From CAVTJX01 sp963735175 (GTDB lineage Bacteria > Electryoneota > RPQS01): a stretch of DNA of 64,000 nt. Of this stretch, positions 29,001 to 39,146 are shown one piece after another (the first letter of the stretch is position 1; each line of letters begins with the position of its first letter). Location: the NCBI GenBank assembly GCA_963735175.1, contig CAVTJX010000016.1, positions 372,001 to 436,000 of the forward strand, read 5' to 3'. The notes beneath the pieces are model-generated. The model did no database searches, was not told the origin of the DNA, and was given only the letters and a program-made list of their open reading frames with translations. The position numbers were made by a program, and so were the translations under genes.

Positions 29001-32000
29001 TGACGATATCCGCGACGGGACGTTCGTTGTCGACGTGCACCGTGAGCGTGTAAGTGGGACCGGCGCCCACGCCACTCAAGTCGCCGTCGATGTTGCCGTT
29101 GGCATCCTCGGCAAACGCACCGAGAACGTAGATACCGTTCAGCAGTTCGGTATTCCAATGACCTTCGACGGGCGAAAATGCACCCGAATCGCCAACCACG
29201 CGTTCAATCTGCGTCCACGGGCCGCTTGCGCCTTGCGCGCGCACGGCAAAGGTCACGGCGACGACGTCGGGCGCGTTGACGTACGCGGTAAGCGTTACAT
29301 TGCCCGTGAGGAAGATGGCCGAGGAATCCGGCGTCTGATCCGGCCCGGCCATCAGGTCAAATGCGACCGGCGCGGTGGTATCGAGTACGCGGAAACGTTT
29401 CAGATAGAAATGATCGATCAGCCATTGCCACTTGTCTTGCCACGTGGCGCCCTGGCCGAAATTCAAAAGCTGCGAGAAGGTGAGACGGTTGCCGAGGCGG
29501 TCCGTCGTGAGCACGGCGATGTCATAGGTGACACCTGCCTGCGGCACGGCACAGGGGCCGCTCCACAGGTTCACGTCGCGTAGACTGAACGGCGCAGTGG
29601 AATCGTCGCCCAGCGCGCACCAGCTCGACGGCGCGAGCGGCTGATCGTCGGCACGCTTGATGTACCAGATCGCGCCGTAGGCGTCGTGCATCGCTGTATC
29701 GGGACATGCACCGAGTGTCAGAATCGTCTGCGGTGAAACGTCGCGCCGATCTGCGGCTCGCTCCAGTTCGCGCACGCAAGCGTATCTACATGCACGTCGG
29801 AGCGCCACACAAAAGCGCGGGCAATGGCGGCATCGACATCGATCGAGAGGATATACACCGCCGCGTCGGCCTCGCTGTTGCCGCAGCGGTCGGTGCCGAT
29901 GACGCGCAGATAGACGTCACCGCGCAGATCGCCGAGCGGCCACGTGGCCTGCCAGAAGAATCGAATCCGGCAACCCGCACCACCACGGCAGGGGTGGCGT
30001 CAGTGCCGCGCAGCTCAGAGGTACACTCGGAGACGTCGTCCGTGGCGATGTCCGTCCACGCCAGCGCATCGAGGCTGTACTGGAATAGGACGTGGTCCAC
30101 ATTGGGGTCGCCATTGGCCGTGAAAGCATTCAGCGTGACCACAATACTTGCACCGCCGCCAATCTCCGCCACGAAATTCTGCTGATCGAAGGCCACCAGG
30201 CGGCCGTCCGGCAGCGTCAGACCCCAGAGCTGCGTGACGGGCGGCGTCGTATCGACCACGCGCACGTCAATCGTGCGGCCCGCGGCAAAGGCCATCACGG
30301 CCGCGTTTGCGTTCAGTTCGGCGTCAGCGCCCCACTCGTCGGCAGCCACCGCCACGAGATCATAGGTGACGTCGCACGCGAGGCGGCTGTGCAGGACGGC
30401 GGCATGCGGATCACACGCGGCCGGGAAGGTGACCAGGCCGCCGTCAAACCACGACACCGCAAGGTTGGCATCGCTTTGCCGCTTGGCCCACACGCGCACA
30501 CGGTTGTGCGGCTGGGTGGAATCATCGGGCACCAGTCCGTCGGTCCAGTCAATATGCAGCACGGTGCTGTCGCCGCCCAGGCCCGCGTCGAGCGTATCCG
30601 GCGCGAGCGCGTTCGGCGCATGGCCGTTGATCAGCACAATCGCCGCCGTGGGAATCGCCTGATCGAGATTCACGGCAAAGCTGTCGGTGATCTGCGCCTG
30701 GCACACGGCATCGCGCACTTCCAGCCACAGCCGGTACTGGCCGGTGGGATAGACGAATGCGCCGCCGCCGGTCTGCGCGGCCGTGTTCCAGTCAAACACG
30801 AAGCTCCGTCCGGCGCTCGTCGTGGTCGTGTCGAAAATCACGGAGTCGACAACGGCGGCGGCAAACGGCGCGTCCGCGCTTTCGGCCCACAGGTAAAGGC
30901 TGCGCACGAACTGTTGCGGCCCGGGCACGCGGCCAATCACGCCGATGCCCTGCTCGCGCCCGCCAATTTCCGCCGGAATGCCGGCGATGGCTTCCATGCA
31001 CCGTGATGCGCGCGTTCGCGACACAGTCCCAGCGGGTGAGGCGCAGGCTGTCCAGCGTGACAGCGGCGGGCAGCGCGGGTTCGCAGTCGATGCAGATCAG
31101 TTCCGTCACGTTGCCACTGCAATCCATCGTCACGGTCAGGCTGTCCTCGGCGGCGGTGTTGTCGGTGAAGTGCACGGTGAAATGGTAGCAGCCCATGTCG
31201 AGCCCGTGCGCTTGCCAGAAGCCGCAAAGGTTGCCGCCGAAGGTAAAGTGGAAACGGTTGGTGTCGAGCGCATCGACGGTCAGGTCTCCCAGATTCGCGG
31301 CGAAACAAACCGTCGTCACGCACGACCGTCAGCCAGGCGCGGGTCACATCAAGGCCATCAGATTCAAACGCGGCGGTGACGGAGCCCGTGGCATTGTCGA
31401 GCCGGCAGCGGTCGCCGCAGGGGCCCGTGATCGTGACCGAGGGCGCGGCCGTGGCCGTACCCGCCAGCGAAGCGCGGATGGAGGATGATGCGGAAGGTCG
31501 TGTCCTCGGCGCTGTCCCAGCGCCACGCGTCGTCGAACACGGGGTTGTTGTAACGGCCCGGATTGCCGCCCTGGTCCCACGCCGCGCGAATCACCAGCGC
31601 CACGCTGTCATAGGGCAGCGTCGCCGCCGCCGGAATGTGAATCGTTCCGGCCAGCGTGTAATATACTTCGGTGTCGCTGCGCTTGTCGACCAGCACGCTG
31701 TCGAGGTTCACCACCACGCTGTCGGGGCCGAAGCCGACGACTTTGCCGGTGCGCAGGTCAATGGGCGAAAGCTGCCAACCGCGAGTGAGCGGCCAGGCGC
31801 CGTTCAACGCGCTGTGCAGAGCCGGCTTCATTCGGGTAATCCGCCGCGTCGTAATGCACTTCCTCGTTCAGCCGCACGCGCACGCGGAAGCGGTCGCCGT
31901 CGCCGTAGCAGATGCCGCACACGGGCCGGGGCCGCAGATTCTCCACCGTCTCGGTCGTGCCGGTCAGTGTGTCCACCGGGAACACCGCTACGAAATCGGG

Positions 32001-35000
32001 AAGAGTGTTGTCCACGCGTAGCAGGCCGGTGATGGCCGAGCATTCGCTGCCGTCAGCGCCTTCGATCAACGTGGCGCTGACATGTACGACACCCTTCGCG
32101 CCCAGCGGCACAAGCATCAGGCTGTCGGTACCCGTGCCGTCGAACCACGTGCCATGCCAGAGATAGCGGAATTCCAGCACGTTCAGATCGAGATTCCACA
32201 GTTCCTGAAAACCGTCGTACCACGTGTTGCCGCTGACCGGGTCGGGGAACATATCCGCCAGCGCGGGATGGAACAGCCCCTTGCGGATTTCGCGGACGCG
32301 ATCATCGGCAGTGGATGGCGTGCCCATATCGTTCGTAAGGCGCAGCGCCAGCGTGTCGGTGGTGTCCGCGCTGATGGCGGCAAGGTGCAGCAACAGCCGC
32401 ACCCACACGCTGTCCTGCTGGCCGTCGCGGGCATGATTCAGCCGCGCGTCGTATTCGCCCGCGCCACCGGAGCCGCTGATGGAGCCCGGCGAGATCGCAT
32501 TCCAGCGCGGCATCGGCGCAAACACGTCATACGGCGCGACCCGGTTGCGGAAATCACCATCGTTCAATTCGAGGCTGTCGGGATCGTAAAAGGAGAATTC
32601 CGGCGCGCGCAGGAACGCCGCGCAGCCGGTCCCGCCCACGGTCGCAAGACGGCAGGGATTGGACGGTGGCGCGTCGTAACGCGTCGGGTAGTTCGCGGCG
32701 TCATAGGCGATTACGCGAATCGCCAAGTGCCCGTCGCCAGAAACGCAGGACAGCCGCGCCGAGTCCAGTTCCCACGTGTTGAACGCGGGATCGCCGTCGA
32801 TGATATCCGCCGTTACCGGCAGGCAGGCAGTCCAGACGCGCAAGCTGCCGCTGTTCTCGAATGTTGTCAGGAGCGCCGAATCCGCAACCGCCGCGATGCC
32901 ATGCACGCAGCTCCAGTCGACAAGTACGGAGGCCGCCGTAGAATCCGTGACCACGCGCACGCATAAATCCTGACCGATGGCAAAATCCGCGCGGCAGACG
33001 TTGCCCGCGTCCACGAACTGCGCGACGGTGATGTCCGGGCCCGCGCCGCTGAGCCACAGGTTGATGCCCGGTTCGCGGTAGACATTTCCCGCCGGATCCT
33101 TGACTTCCAGCGTCAGCCGGTACAGGCCGTCGGGCAGATAGCCACTGGCGAAGCGATGGCCGAAGTTGAAACTGATCTGCGGGCTGTTGATGTCGTTGGC
33201 CGTGAACGCAAGCGGCGTCCAGCCGCCGGAAGACACGCCAATTGCCGCGTGCGTACTACTGAAGAAAAAGACGCTGTCGGCGCCCGGCGTCCACGCGTCC
33301 GCGCCCCCGGGAATCAGCAGCGAATCCACGCGCACGCGGTACTCCAGTGCGCGCTCCTGCAGGCAAACATCCGCCAGGCCCTGTGTAAAATTCCGCTGTG
33401 TGCGGAAGCGCAACCGGGGATCGGCGAGCACGCCATTCGGTCCCGCCCATTCATAGGTGGCGAGCGACCCGAACGCCGGTCCCGCCGGTAACGGCGTGAC
33501 AAAATGCAGCGTATCGCCCGGTGAACTCGCACGCGGCGGACAGAGATCCGCTACCGTCTGTATTTGGTTCAGGTTCGTGTAGTTCTCGTCGATGTCCGTC
33601 GAGAGATCGTGGTCCGCGCGGATGATGCGATTGTTGCCCGCCGCGTCCATCCAGCGTTCCAGCGAAACACCCAGCAACAGGCCGTAGTCGCAATTCCAGA
33701 ACGCGGGATCGGCGGACAGATCCGCATCGCCCGCACCAGAGCCCTGCTTACCGTACCAGATGAAGCGCACGCTCTGTGTCGTGTCGTCAATGGCGCCGTA
33801 GAATTCCCACGGCACGGCATGAACTGCGCTCGCGGGCGCGCCCGGATGAACATAGTCCGGCGCGGCCACAACCGCTCCCGTGGTGCCGTCCGGATCCTCA
33901 TCCGGCGCGGTACGAATGCCGAAGCCGATCAGGTAGACTTTGTCGAAGACGTGAAGAGCGTCATCTTGCGTTGTAAGCCGTGTCGACTTTATCCTTGAAC
34001 CAGAAAGTCGAGTCGGGCGAAAGATTCGTGTAAAGTGAGTGTCCCGGCGAGAAGCGCGCGCCGCAGGTTTCGTAATAAATGTCCGAGCCAAGTTCCGCCG
34101 GCGGCGGCACGTTGTCGAGGCAGACGCCACCCGGCACGATGCCGCGGTTCGAGCGGTTGCCCGCGTCGTCGAGTCCCCAGGCGTAAATCGTGTCCGCCGC
34201 GGCCAGCGCCTCGGCGATGCAGAACTGCATGCTGTCGGGCCACGCCGTCGCGTTGAAAGGAATATCCATATACAGCGTATCGTTCGTCAAGGCGCTGAAG
34301 GCGCGTCCCACCCACAGATGCGCCAGCGTGTCGTTGCCCGCCGTTTGCAGGCCCATCGCCGCCGCGTTGACGGGGAAGCGCCGCTGCGCGCCCGAATACA
34401 ACAGCGAATCCAGAAAATCGTCAAACCACACCGCGAGGTGCGCCGCGTCGTCGTTCAGCCGATGGCCGCCCACACTCGCGCCGCCGTCGCACGCCCCCAC
34501 GGTCCGCCAGAAGATGCGCAGCGTATCGTTGCGTCCCGCCAGAGATGGATTGTCGATGTAATTGCCGTTGATGATCGTGCTGCCGAGGATGCAGCCCGCC
34601 GCAATCGCCGGCGGCGCATTGTCGAGCGCCACGCTGAGCGAGCACACACGCACGGTGGTCACCGTGCCCGCGCTGTCGGCCGGATTCCACGCCGTGCGCG
34701 TGACCGGCAGCCACGTGAGCACGTCGTTTTCGGCCAGCGCCACAGGCCGCACGGTCACACTGCTCCCCGTGAGCACACGTTGATCGCCCGCCACGCCCGT
34801 AAGCGTGCGCAGGTCAATGGTGTACACGTCCTGCAGCACGGCCTCGGTGTCGACGTCGGTGTATTCCCACGACAGCAGATCGCCGATGGCGAGCGTGCCG
34901 TCGAGAAAACCGTTCTGTTCCACGGGATGCAACACGCCGCAGGGTTGCGCCCAAACAGCGCGCAGGGGCAACAGGCACAGTGCCAGCGCGATTATCGCCC

Positions 35001-35025
35001 ACACATAAAGCGTTCTGGGCCTCAT
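23008..35025 (-). CDS. Giant secreted Ig-like repeat protein with C-terminal sorting domain (about twenty frame breaks)
   Basis: I read this 12-kb stretch as one gene of about 4,000 codons. ATG 35025 (GGAG nine bases upstream) opens a signal peptide (AIIALALCLLPLRAVWA). The frame then changes at many places (for example near 33970, 31830, 31480, 31312, 29955, 27190, 26945, 26010, 25480, 23395), and at each one checked an extra base joins related text without a real start. The body is a string of Ig/cadherin-like units, many opening with D(N/T/A)xxP (DNVPPPAELG, DTTPPVTQLWG, DNCAPVVAISN, DATPPQVISTP), with Cys pairs. A calcium-binding-like acidic segment lies near 25680-25790 (DDDHDGAANEDPIDCLDNDT). 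The C-terminus is a FlgD/T9SS-like domain (YNYPNPF, VQIRIFDFAGQLVKDL, NGVYLAHVRL). No enzyme domain is recognised. It is likely exported and surface-attached. Confidence 0.75.
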
Positions 35026-35048
35026 GGTGTGGTTCTCCGGATATTGGG

Positions 35049-35076
35049 AATATGCGTTTTGACGATAGATGGGCAA
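35049..35076 (-). promoter_or_regulatory. Weak candidate promoter of the giant gene
   Basis: On the minus strand TTGCCC (35071-35076) and CATATT (35049-35054) are 16 bases apart, just before the ATG at 35025. The leader would be very short, and the -35 box is poor. Confidence 0.3.
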
Positions 35077-35215
35077 GCGCAGCCGGGCGCGTGTGGAAAC
35101 GCGCGGCGAGACTTGGGCGGCGGGAAGGAAAGCAGTGTGGAGGGACATGAAATGGAAGTTCGCCCGGACGCGCAGAGTCCGGGTCCGTGAAGAGAAGTGC
35201 GGGGATAGAAAAGAC

Positions 35216-35271
35216 AAAAACTTCCGAAGCAGCGTCAACGGAGCGTCGCGCGACTACCCGGAAGTTTTTTT
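35216..35271 (-). terminator. Hairpin terminator after speB (usable from both sides)
   Basis: Arms AAAAACTTCCG (35216-35226) and CGGAAGTTTTT (35259-35269) pair perfectly over 11 bp around a 32-base loop that can fold further (GTCGCGCGAC). On the minus strand the stem is followed by GTCTTTTC; on the plus strand the T-run is TTTTTTT. Confidence 0.6.
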
Positions 35272-35435
35272 GCTTGCAGCCGATTTCACCCTGAAGGCTG
35301 TAATGATGGCAAGACCCGATTTCATGGAATCTCAATCGCTGAAAGTGCTTTTAAGATACCGATTTCCATGCAGGTTGTCAAGGAAAAGCCGAAATCTGGC
35401 GGCGAATGACCGATGTTAGTCGATACCCGTCCCTA

Positions 35436-36303
35436 TTATTTGGATGTGCTGGCCAACAGTAGCGTCCGGACGATTTTCGCCGCGACAATTGACGAGACCT
35501 GCGACGCGTCATAGGCTGGTGCCAATTCCATCACGTCCCAGCCGACCATGTGGCAGCCGGACAGGCCGATCAGCCAGTTCTGCAGGGTTTGGAAGGACAC
35601 GCCGCCCGGTTCGGGGGTGCCGGTGCCGGGAAATACGGACGGGTCCAGCACGTCCAGATCGACGGTCACATAGAGCAGGCCGCTCCCCCACCCAGCGGCG
35701 GATTTCGGCGGGGGAAGTATTCGGCTCCCCGGAGATTGCCACGCTTGGCCAGCGGCGGCAAACTCGTCGCGCGTGCCCGATCGCGGACCGATTTGCAGCA
35801 TGCGCTGCGGGTCGAGAAATTCTGTGACCTTGCGCATCACGCTGGCGTGGCTGAGTTCCACACCCAGATAGTCCGTGCGCATGTCCATGTGGGCGTCAAA
35901 GTGGACGATGCAGAGGTCCGGATGGCGCTCGTGGACGGCCTGGATGATCGGCAAGGAGAGCAGATGTTCGCCGCCCAATCCGGCCGGGATCTGCCCGTTC
36001 GCCACGACGCGCGTCACAAAGCGATAGATGGTGTCAAGGGTGATCCGCGAATCGCCCGGCGGCAGCAGTAGATCGCCCATGTCGGCATAGGCGATGTCTT
36101 CAAGGTCGCGCTGCATCTGCGGGCAATACGTTTCCAGTACATCCGACACCTGCCGGATCGCCATCGGTCCGAACCGCGCGCCGGGGCGGAAGGAGGTGGT
36201 GCTGTCAAACGGCATGCCGAACAACACCACCCGCGCGCCTTCCATCTTCCGTCTGCGCCCCGATGAACGGGGTACCCTTAAGCAAAGTCACATCAGCGGC
36301 CAT
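35436..36303 (-). CDS. speB: Agmatinase (four frame breaks, three of them hidden)
   Basis: A ureohydrolase of about 289 residues that cleaves agmatine to putrescine and urea. Manganese-binding motifs are present: GGEHLLSLP, HFDAHMDMR and the C-terminal VDLDVLDPSVFPGTGTPEPGG; FRPGARFGP is the family N-terminal hallmark. The start is ATG 36303 with GGAG seven bases upstream. An extra base near 36243 breaks the frame early. Around 35690-35770 three extra bases within about 100 bases restore the frame, so the apparent protein has wrong residues there; reading each segment in its own frame gives LAKRGNLRGAEYFP then AEIRRWVGERP before LYVTVDLDVLDP. The net length (3n+1) agrees. It completes the putrescine branch of the polyamine cluster. 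Confidence 0.9.
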
Positions 36304-36330
36304 TACAGATCTCCGCGTAAGCTCTTGTAG

Positions 36331-36385
36331 GGACATGGCTTGCCATGTCCTCCGCTATCGTAGGGGCGGACCCATGTGTCCGCCC
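36331..36385. repeat. Pair of short inverted repeats between FG-GAP gene and speB
   Basis: Two palindromes lie side by side: GGACATGGC/GCCATGTCC (36331-36350, 2-base loop) and GGGCGGAC/GTCCGCCC (36364-36385, 6-base loop), joined by a short TCCGCTATCGTA spacer. Both arms share the ACATG/CATGT theme. They sit in the gap directly after the FG-GAP stop and may act as a terminator or belong to a REP-like family. Confidence 0.55.
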
Positions 36386-36387
36386 GC

Positions 36388-37911
36388 TCACCGCACCAGT
36401 AGCACCTTCCGCGTCAGCGCCCTCTCTCGCTGCGGCGAGGCGCACGAAATACACGCCGGAGGCCACCGCGCTCGCATTCCAAGCCACGTGCTGTTCGCCG
36501 GCACGCAACAACTCGATCCACGAGCATCGCCACCTCGCGCCCCGTCACGTCAAACACCTTCAGCGAAACGTGCGAGGAGTGCGGCAGCGCGTAACGGATT
36601 TCGGTGGTGCTGTTGAAGGGGTTGGGAAAGACGGTCACTTCCAATTTGTCCGGCAGCGGAGATCGCGACTCCTCCACGCCCACTTGCAGCAGCGGATCAC
36701 CGGCAATGATGATCGCCCGCCCGCGCATGCCGTTGACCTGCCGCGAGCCCAGCAGCAGGTCGTCGATCCCATCGCCGTTCACATCGCCCACGCCCGCCGC
36801 ATCGGAAAACCCCAGCACGTTTAACGGCGGACCATCGCCATCCAGAATGACGGCGGGGGCTTGCGGCGGCAGCGGGTGCCCGAGCCGAGAGGGCGCACAG
36901 CCCATTCCAGTACCAGCCGCTACAGGTTTCGGAAATCTTCACGAAATCATTGTAACCGTCGTGGTTGAAATCGCCGATACTCCGGACCTGGCTTCCGCCG
37001 CCCCCAGCGCAGGGATCGGCAAAGAAGTAATCAGGATCGTCATGCACCCGCTCCGCGCCCCAGCCCAGCGCCAATCCTTGAGAGGCAGTGGCCAACAACT
37101 TATCGCGGCCGTCTCCGTTCAAGTCATTGACAATCGCCACCGCGTCCAGATAATCCTCGCCCGAGTTGTCGCCATAAATCGTGTAGGTCACGTTGGTATC
37201 TGGCACCACCCCACCGTGAAAGACCCATAGGTAGACAATACCGGGGGTCCAGGTTTCGGAAAGCCAGTCGCTGTAGCCGTCGCCATTCAGATCTCCATGG
37301 CCCCTCATCGCCGCTTCTGGCTCGCTCCCATGGCCAAGCCATGTCCAATCTACGAGCGTGTCCATGGGGTTGCCGCCGAAGTACACCTGCGCCACATCGG
37401 TCATGTAATCTTCGCTGTAAATGTCATCGCAGCCATCGCCGTTAATATCGCCCAGTGGGCGGAGACGAACTTCATGGGCCGGAGGATTGCGCGGTGTGCG
37501 AAGGATCACGTCCGGCAGAGTGTCGGCGGCCGGGCCGCCAAAATAGATTTCCCAGCGCACCGTCCGAAACGGTGTCTCCGTGGCCACATACCAATCAGTA
37601 TATCCATCCCCGTTCACGTCACCGAAACTGCCGCCGTAGTAGAAGCGGTAGCCGGTGCTATCCCAGCGAAAGGACATGTACGGCGTTGGGGCCGGCGGGT
37701 TGCCGCCGTGGAACAGTTCTACCCGCGAGGTATTACCGTAGCCGGAGACGCCGAAGTCCGCAAAGCCGTCCGCGTTCTGGTCGCCCAGCGCAAAGACCTG
37801 CAAGCCATACCAGGCGTCAGCTAACGTTCCGGGGCGCTCCCATATTATCGTAGGTTGCCATTGGGCAAAGAGCAGCGATGGTAGCAGGCAGGCGAGCAGC
37901 AGACGAAGCAC
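36388..37911 (-). CDS. Secreted FG-GAP repeat protein with T9SS-like C-terminal domain (three frame breaks)
   Basis: A protein of about 507 residues starting at GTG 37911 (GGAGG four bases upstream) with a short signal peptide (LLLACLLPSLLFAQ). Repeated FG-GAP/VCBS units, each with a calcium-binding D-x-N-x-D-G pattern, are clear: ALGDQNADGFADFG, FGDVNGDGYTDWYV, LGDINGDGCDDIYS, HGDLNGDGYSDWLS, VNDLNGDGRDKLLA, IGDFNHDGYNDFVK and VGDVNGDGIDDLLL, as in a beta-propeller. The C-terminus is a FlgD-like sorting domain (VFPNPFNSTTEIRYALP, VSLKVFDVTGREVAMLV, ASGVYFVRL). Extra bases near 36900, 36505 and 36417 break the frame; the corrected reading ends at TGA 36388. It lies between speE and speB, whose pathway it does not obviously serve. 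Confidence 0.82.
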
Positions 37912-37973
37912 GGCGCCTCCAGAGTTACGCTGAGATCGAATTGCAATCCGCGGCCTTCACGTCACAATCTTTC

Positions 37974-38045
37974 CTAGCGGCGGCCTCTGGCCGTCATCGG
38001 TTCCGAATTCCCGAGACGGGCGGAGCCCAACGTTAGGAAATTGGA
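37974..38045. repeat. Intergenic repeat, copy 1
   Basis: About 72 bases beginning CCTAGCGGCGGCC and containing GAGACGGGCGGAGCCC; it closely matches copy 2 at 38121-38190. Its outer ends (CTAGCG / CGTTAG) are partly complementary, so it can fold, but it is more decayed than copy 2. Confidence 0.7.
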
Positions 38046-38056
38046 GTACTGGTTCA

Positions 38057-38082
38057 CGCGCGGGATAAGGAAGTCCCGCGCG
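38057..38082. repeat. Inverted repeat between the two copies
   Basis: CGCGCGGGA (38057-38065) and TCCCGCGCG (38074-38082) form a perfect 9-bp stem with an 8-base loop. It lies in the 76 bases that separate the two intergenic repeat copies and is the third hairpin in this 288-base gap. Confidence 0.55.
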
Positions 38083-38120
38083 GCGTTCCAGGGTGATTCA
38101 CCACCACGACTTTATTATTT

Positions 38121-38190
38121 CTAGCGGCGGCCTTCTGGCCGTCATTGGCTCCGAAAATTCAGAGACGGGCGGAGCCCGCCGCTAGGATAT
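38121..38190. repeat. Intergenic repeat, copy 2, with perfect terminal inverted repeats
   Basis: Begins CTAGCGGCGG (38121-38130) and ends CCGCCGCTAG (38176-38185), a perfect 10-bp inverted repeat; the interior GAGACGGGCGGAGCCC is shared with copy 1. It lies just downstream of the speE stop on the minus strand, where it could also stop transcription. Confidence 0.7.
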
Positions 38191-38199
38191 TGGGGAGCA

Positions 38200-39027
38200 T
38201 TAATCCTTGTAGAAAAACGCGGGGACCGCGAACGCGCCGGATTGGTGCGCGGGGGTGTAGTAGCGTGTGGTCTTGGCGATCTCCGCCTGGCGTGCGGCAT
38301 CAAAACTCGTGCGCGGGTCGATCTTGTCGGAGGCAATCACGAAGCCCCAGGTGCCCGTGGGGTACGTGGGAATCGACGAGACATACGGGAGGACCGTGCC
38401 GAACTGGCGGCCGAGGCGCTTGACCACGTCGCGGGCGGTGTCGGCGTGGATCCAAAGGCTCTCGCACTGCGTCGTGAAGATGCCGTCGCCGCGCAGGGCT
38501 TTCTTCGCCGCCACGAAATACGGATCCTCGAACAGCACCACACCGGGGCCCACGGGATCGGTGGAATCACTGAGGATCACGTCGAATTCACCGGGATGAT
38601 CTTTCAGATACTGCGCGCCGTCGCCGATGGCCAGTTCCACGCGCGGATCGTCCAATGCCTTGGAAATCGACGGCAGGTACTTCTTCGAGACCGTGATCAC
38701 GTCTTCGTCGATCTCGGCCAGCACCACGCGCTCGACGGTGGAGTGCTTCAGCACCTCGCGCACCGTGCCGCCGTCTCCCCCGCCTACCACGCACACCGCG
38801 CGCGGCTTGGGATGCGCCAGCATGGCGGGATGCACGAGCATTTCATGATAGCCGACTTCGTCGACTTCGGTGGTCATCACCGCGCCTTCGAGCACTAGCA
38901 TCCGCCCGAATTGCACCGTCTGGACAATCGCCACGTCCTGAAATTGCGAGCGTTTGTGATACAGGACGCCGGTGATTCGCCAGCCGGCCTGAATGTCGCC
39001 GAAGGTCTCCTTGAACCAGGTTTCCAT
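38200..39027 (-). CDS. speE: Spermidine synthase (polyamine aminopropyltransferase)
   Basis: An unbroken 275-residue enzyme that transfers the aminopropyl group of decarboxylated SAM to putrescine. The start WFKETFGDIQAGWRI is typical. The SAM-binding motif is CVVGGGDGGTVREVL near residue 82, followed by VLAEIDEDVITVSKKYLP. The polyamine-site Asp lies in LSDSTDPVGPGVVLF (the DSTDPxGP signature), and the C-terminal YVSSIPTYPTGTWGF is also family-typical. It has the usual bacterial length. It lies downstream of the arginine decarboxylase gene, with a hairpin in the 119-base gap, and upstream of the repeat-rich gap before the FG-GAP gene. With speD, speB and the decarboxylase it completes arginine-to-spermidine synthesis. 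Confidence 0.95.
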   Translation of the reverse strand: METWFKETFGDIQAGWRITGVLYHKRSQFQDVAIVQTVQFGRMLVLEGAVMTTEVDEVGYHEMLVHPAMLAHPKPRAVCVVGGGDGGTVREVLKHSTVERVVLAEIDEDVITVSKKYLPSISKALDDPRVELAIGDGAQYLKDHPGEFDVILSDSTDPVGPGVVLFEDPYFVAAKKALRGDGIFTTQCESLWIHADTARDVVKRLGRQFGTVLPYVSSIPTYPTGTWGFVIASDKIDPRTSFDAARQAEIAKTTRYYTPAHQSGAFAVPAFFYKD

Positions 39028-39076
39028 GCGCGCTTTTATTCCCTTGGGTTTCGTGTGTGAATGCGTCCGGAGACAG

Positions 39077-39112
39077 AAAGCCCGCCAAGGTTATTACACG
39101 CCAGCGGGCTTT
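39077..39112 (-). terminator. Hairpin between the arginine decarboxylase gene and speE
   Basis: AAAGCCCGC (39077-39085) pairs with GCGGGCTTT (39104-39112) over 9 bp around an 18-base loop. The minus-strand tail (CTGTCTCC) is only weakly T-rich, so it may attenuate rather than end transcription into speE. Confidence 0.45.
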
Positions 39113-39146
39113 GCTGAGAATCTATCGCCAATAATGTTGTGCGGTC

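Larger units (their letters stand above)
35026..35435. other. Intergenic region between speB and the giant gene
   Basis: 410 bases without a gene. It contains a two-sided hairpin terminator (35216-35271) and, nearer the giant gene, a possible promoter (35049-35076). Between 35272 and 35435 I see no further signal. Confidence 0.6.

Noticed and set aside
23008..35025. Several separate genes instead of one giant gene
   Set aside because: Only one signal peptide, one ribosome site at 35025 and one sorting domain were found; junctions checked are single extra bases in continuous text.
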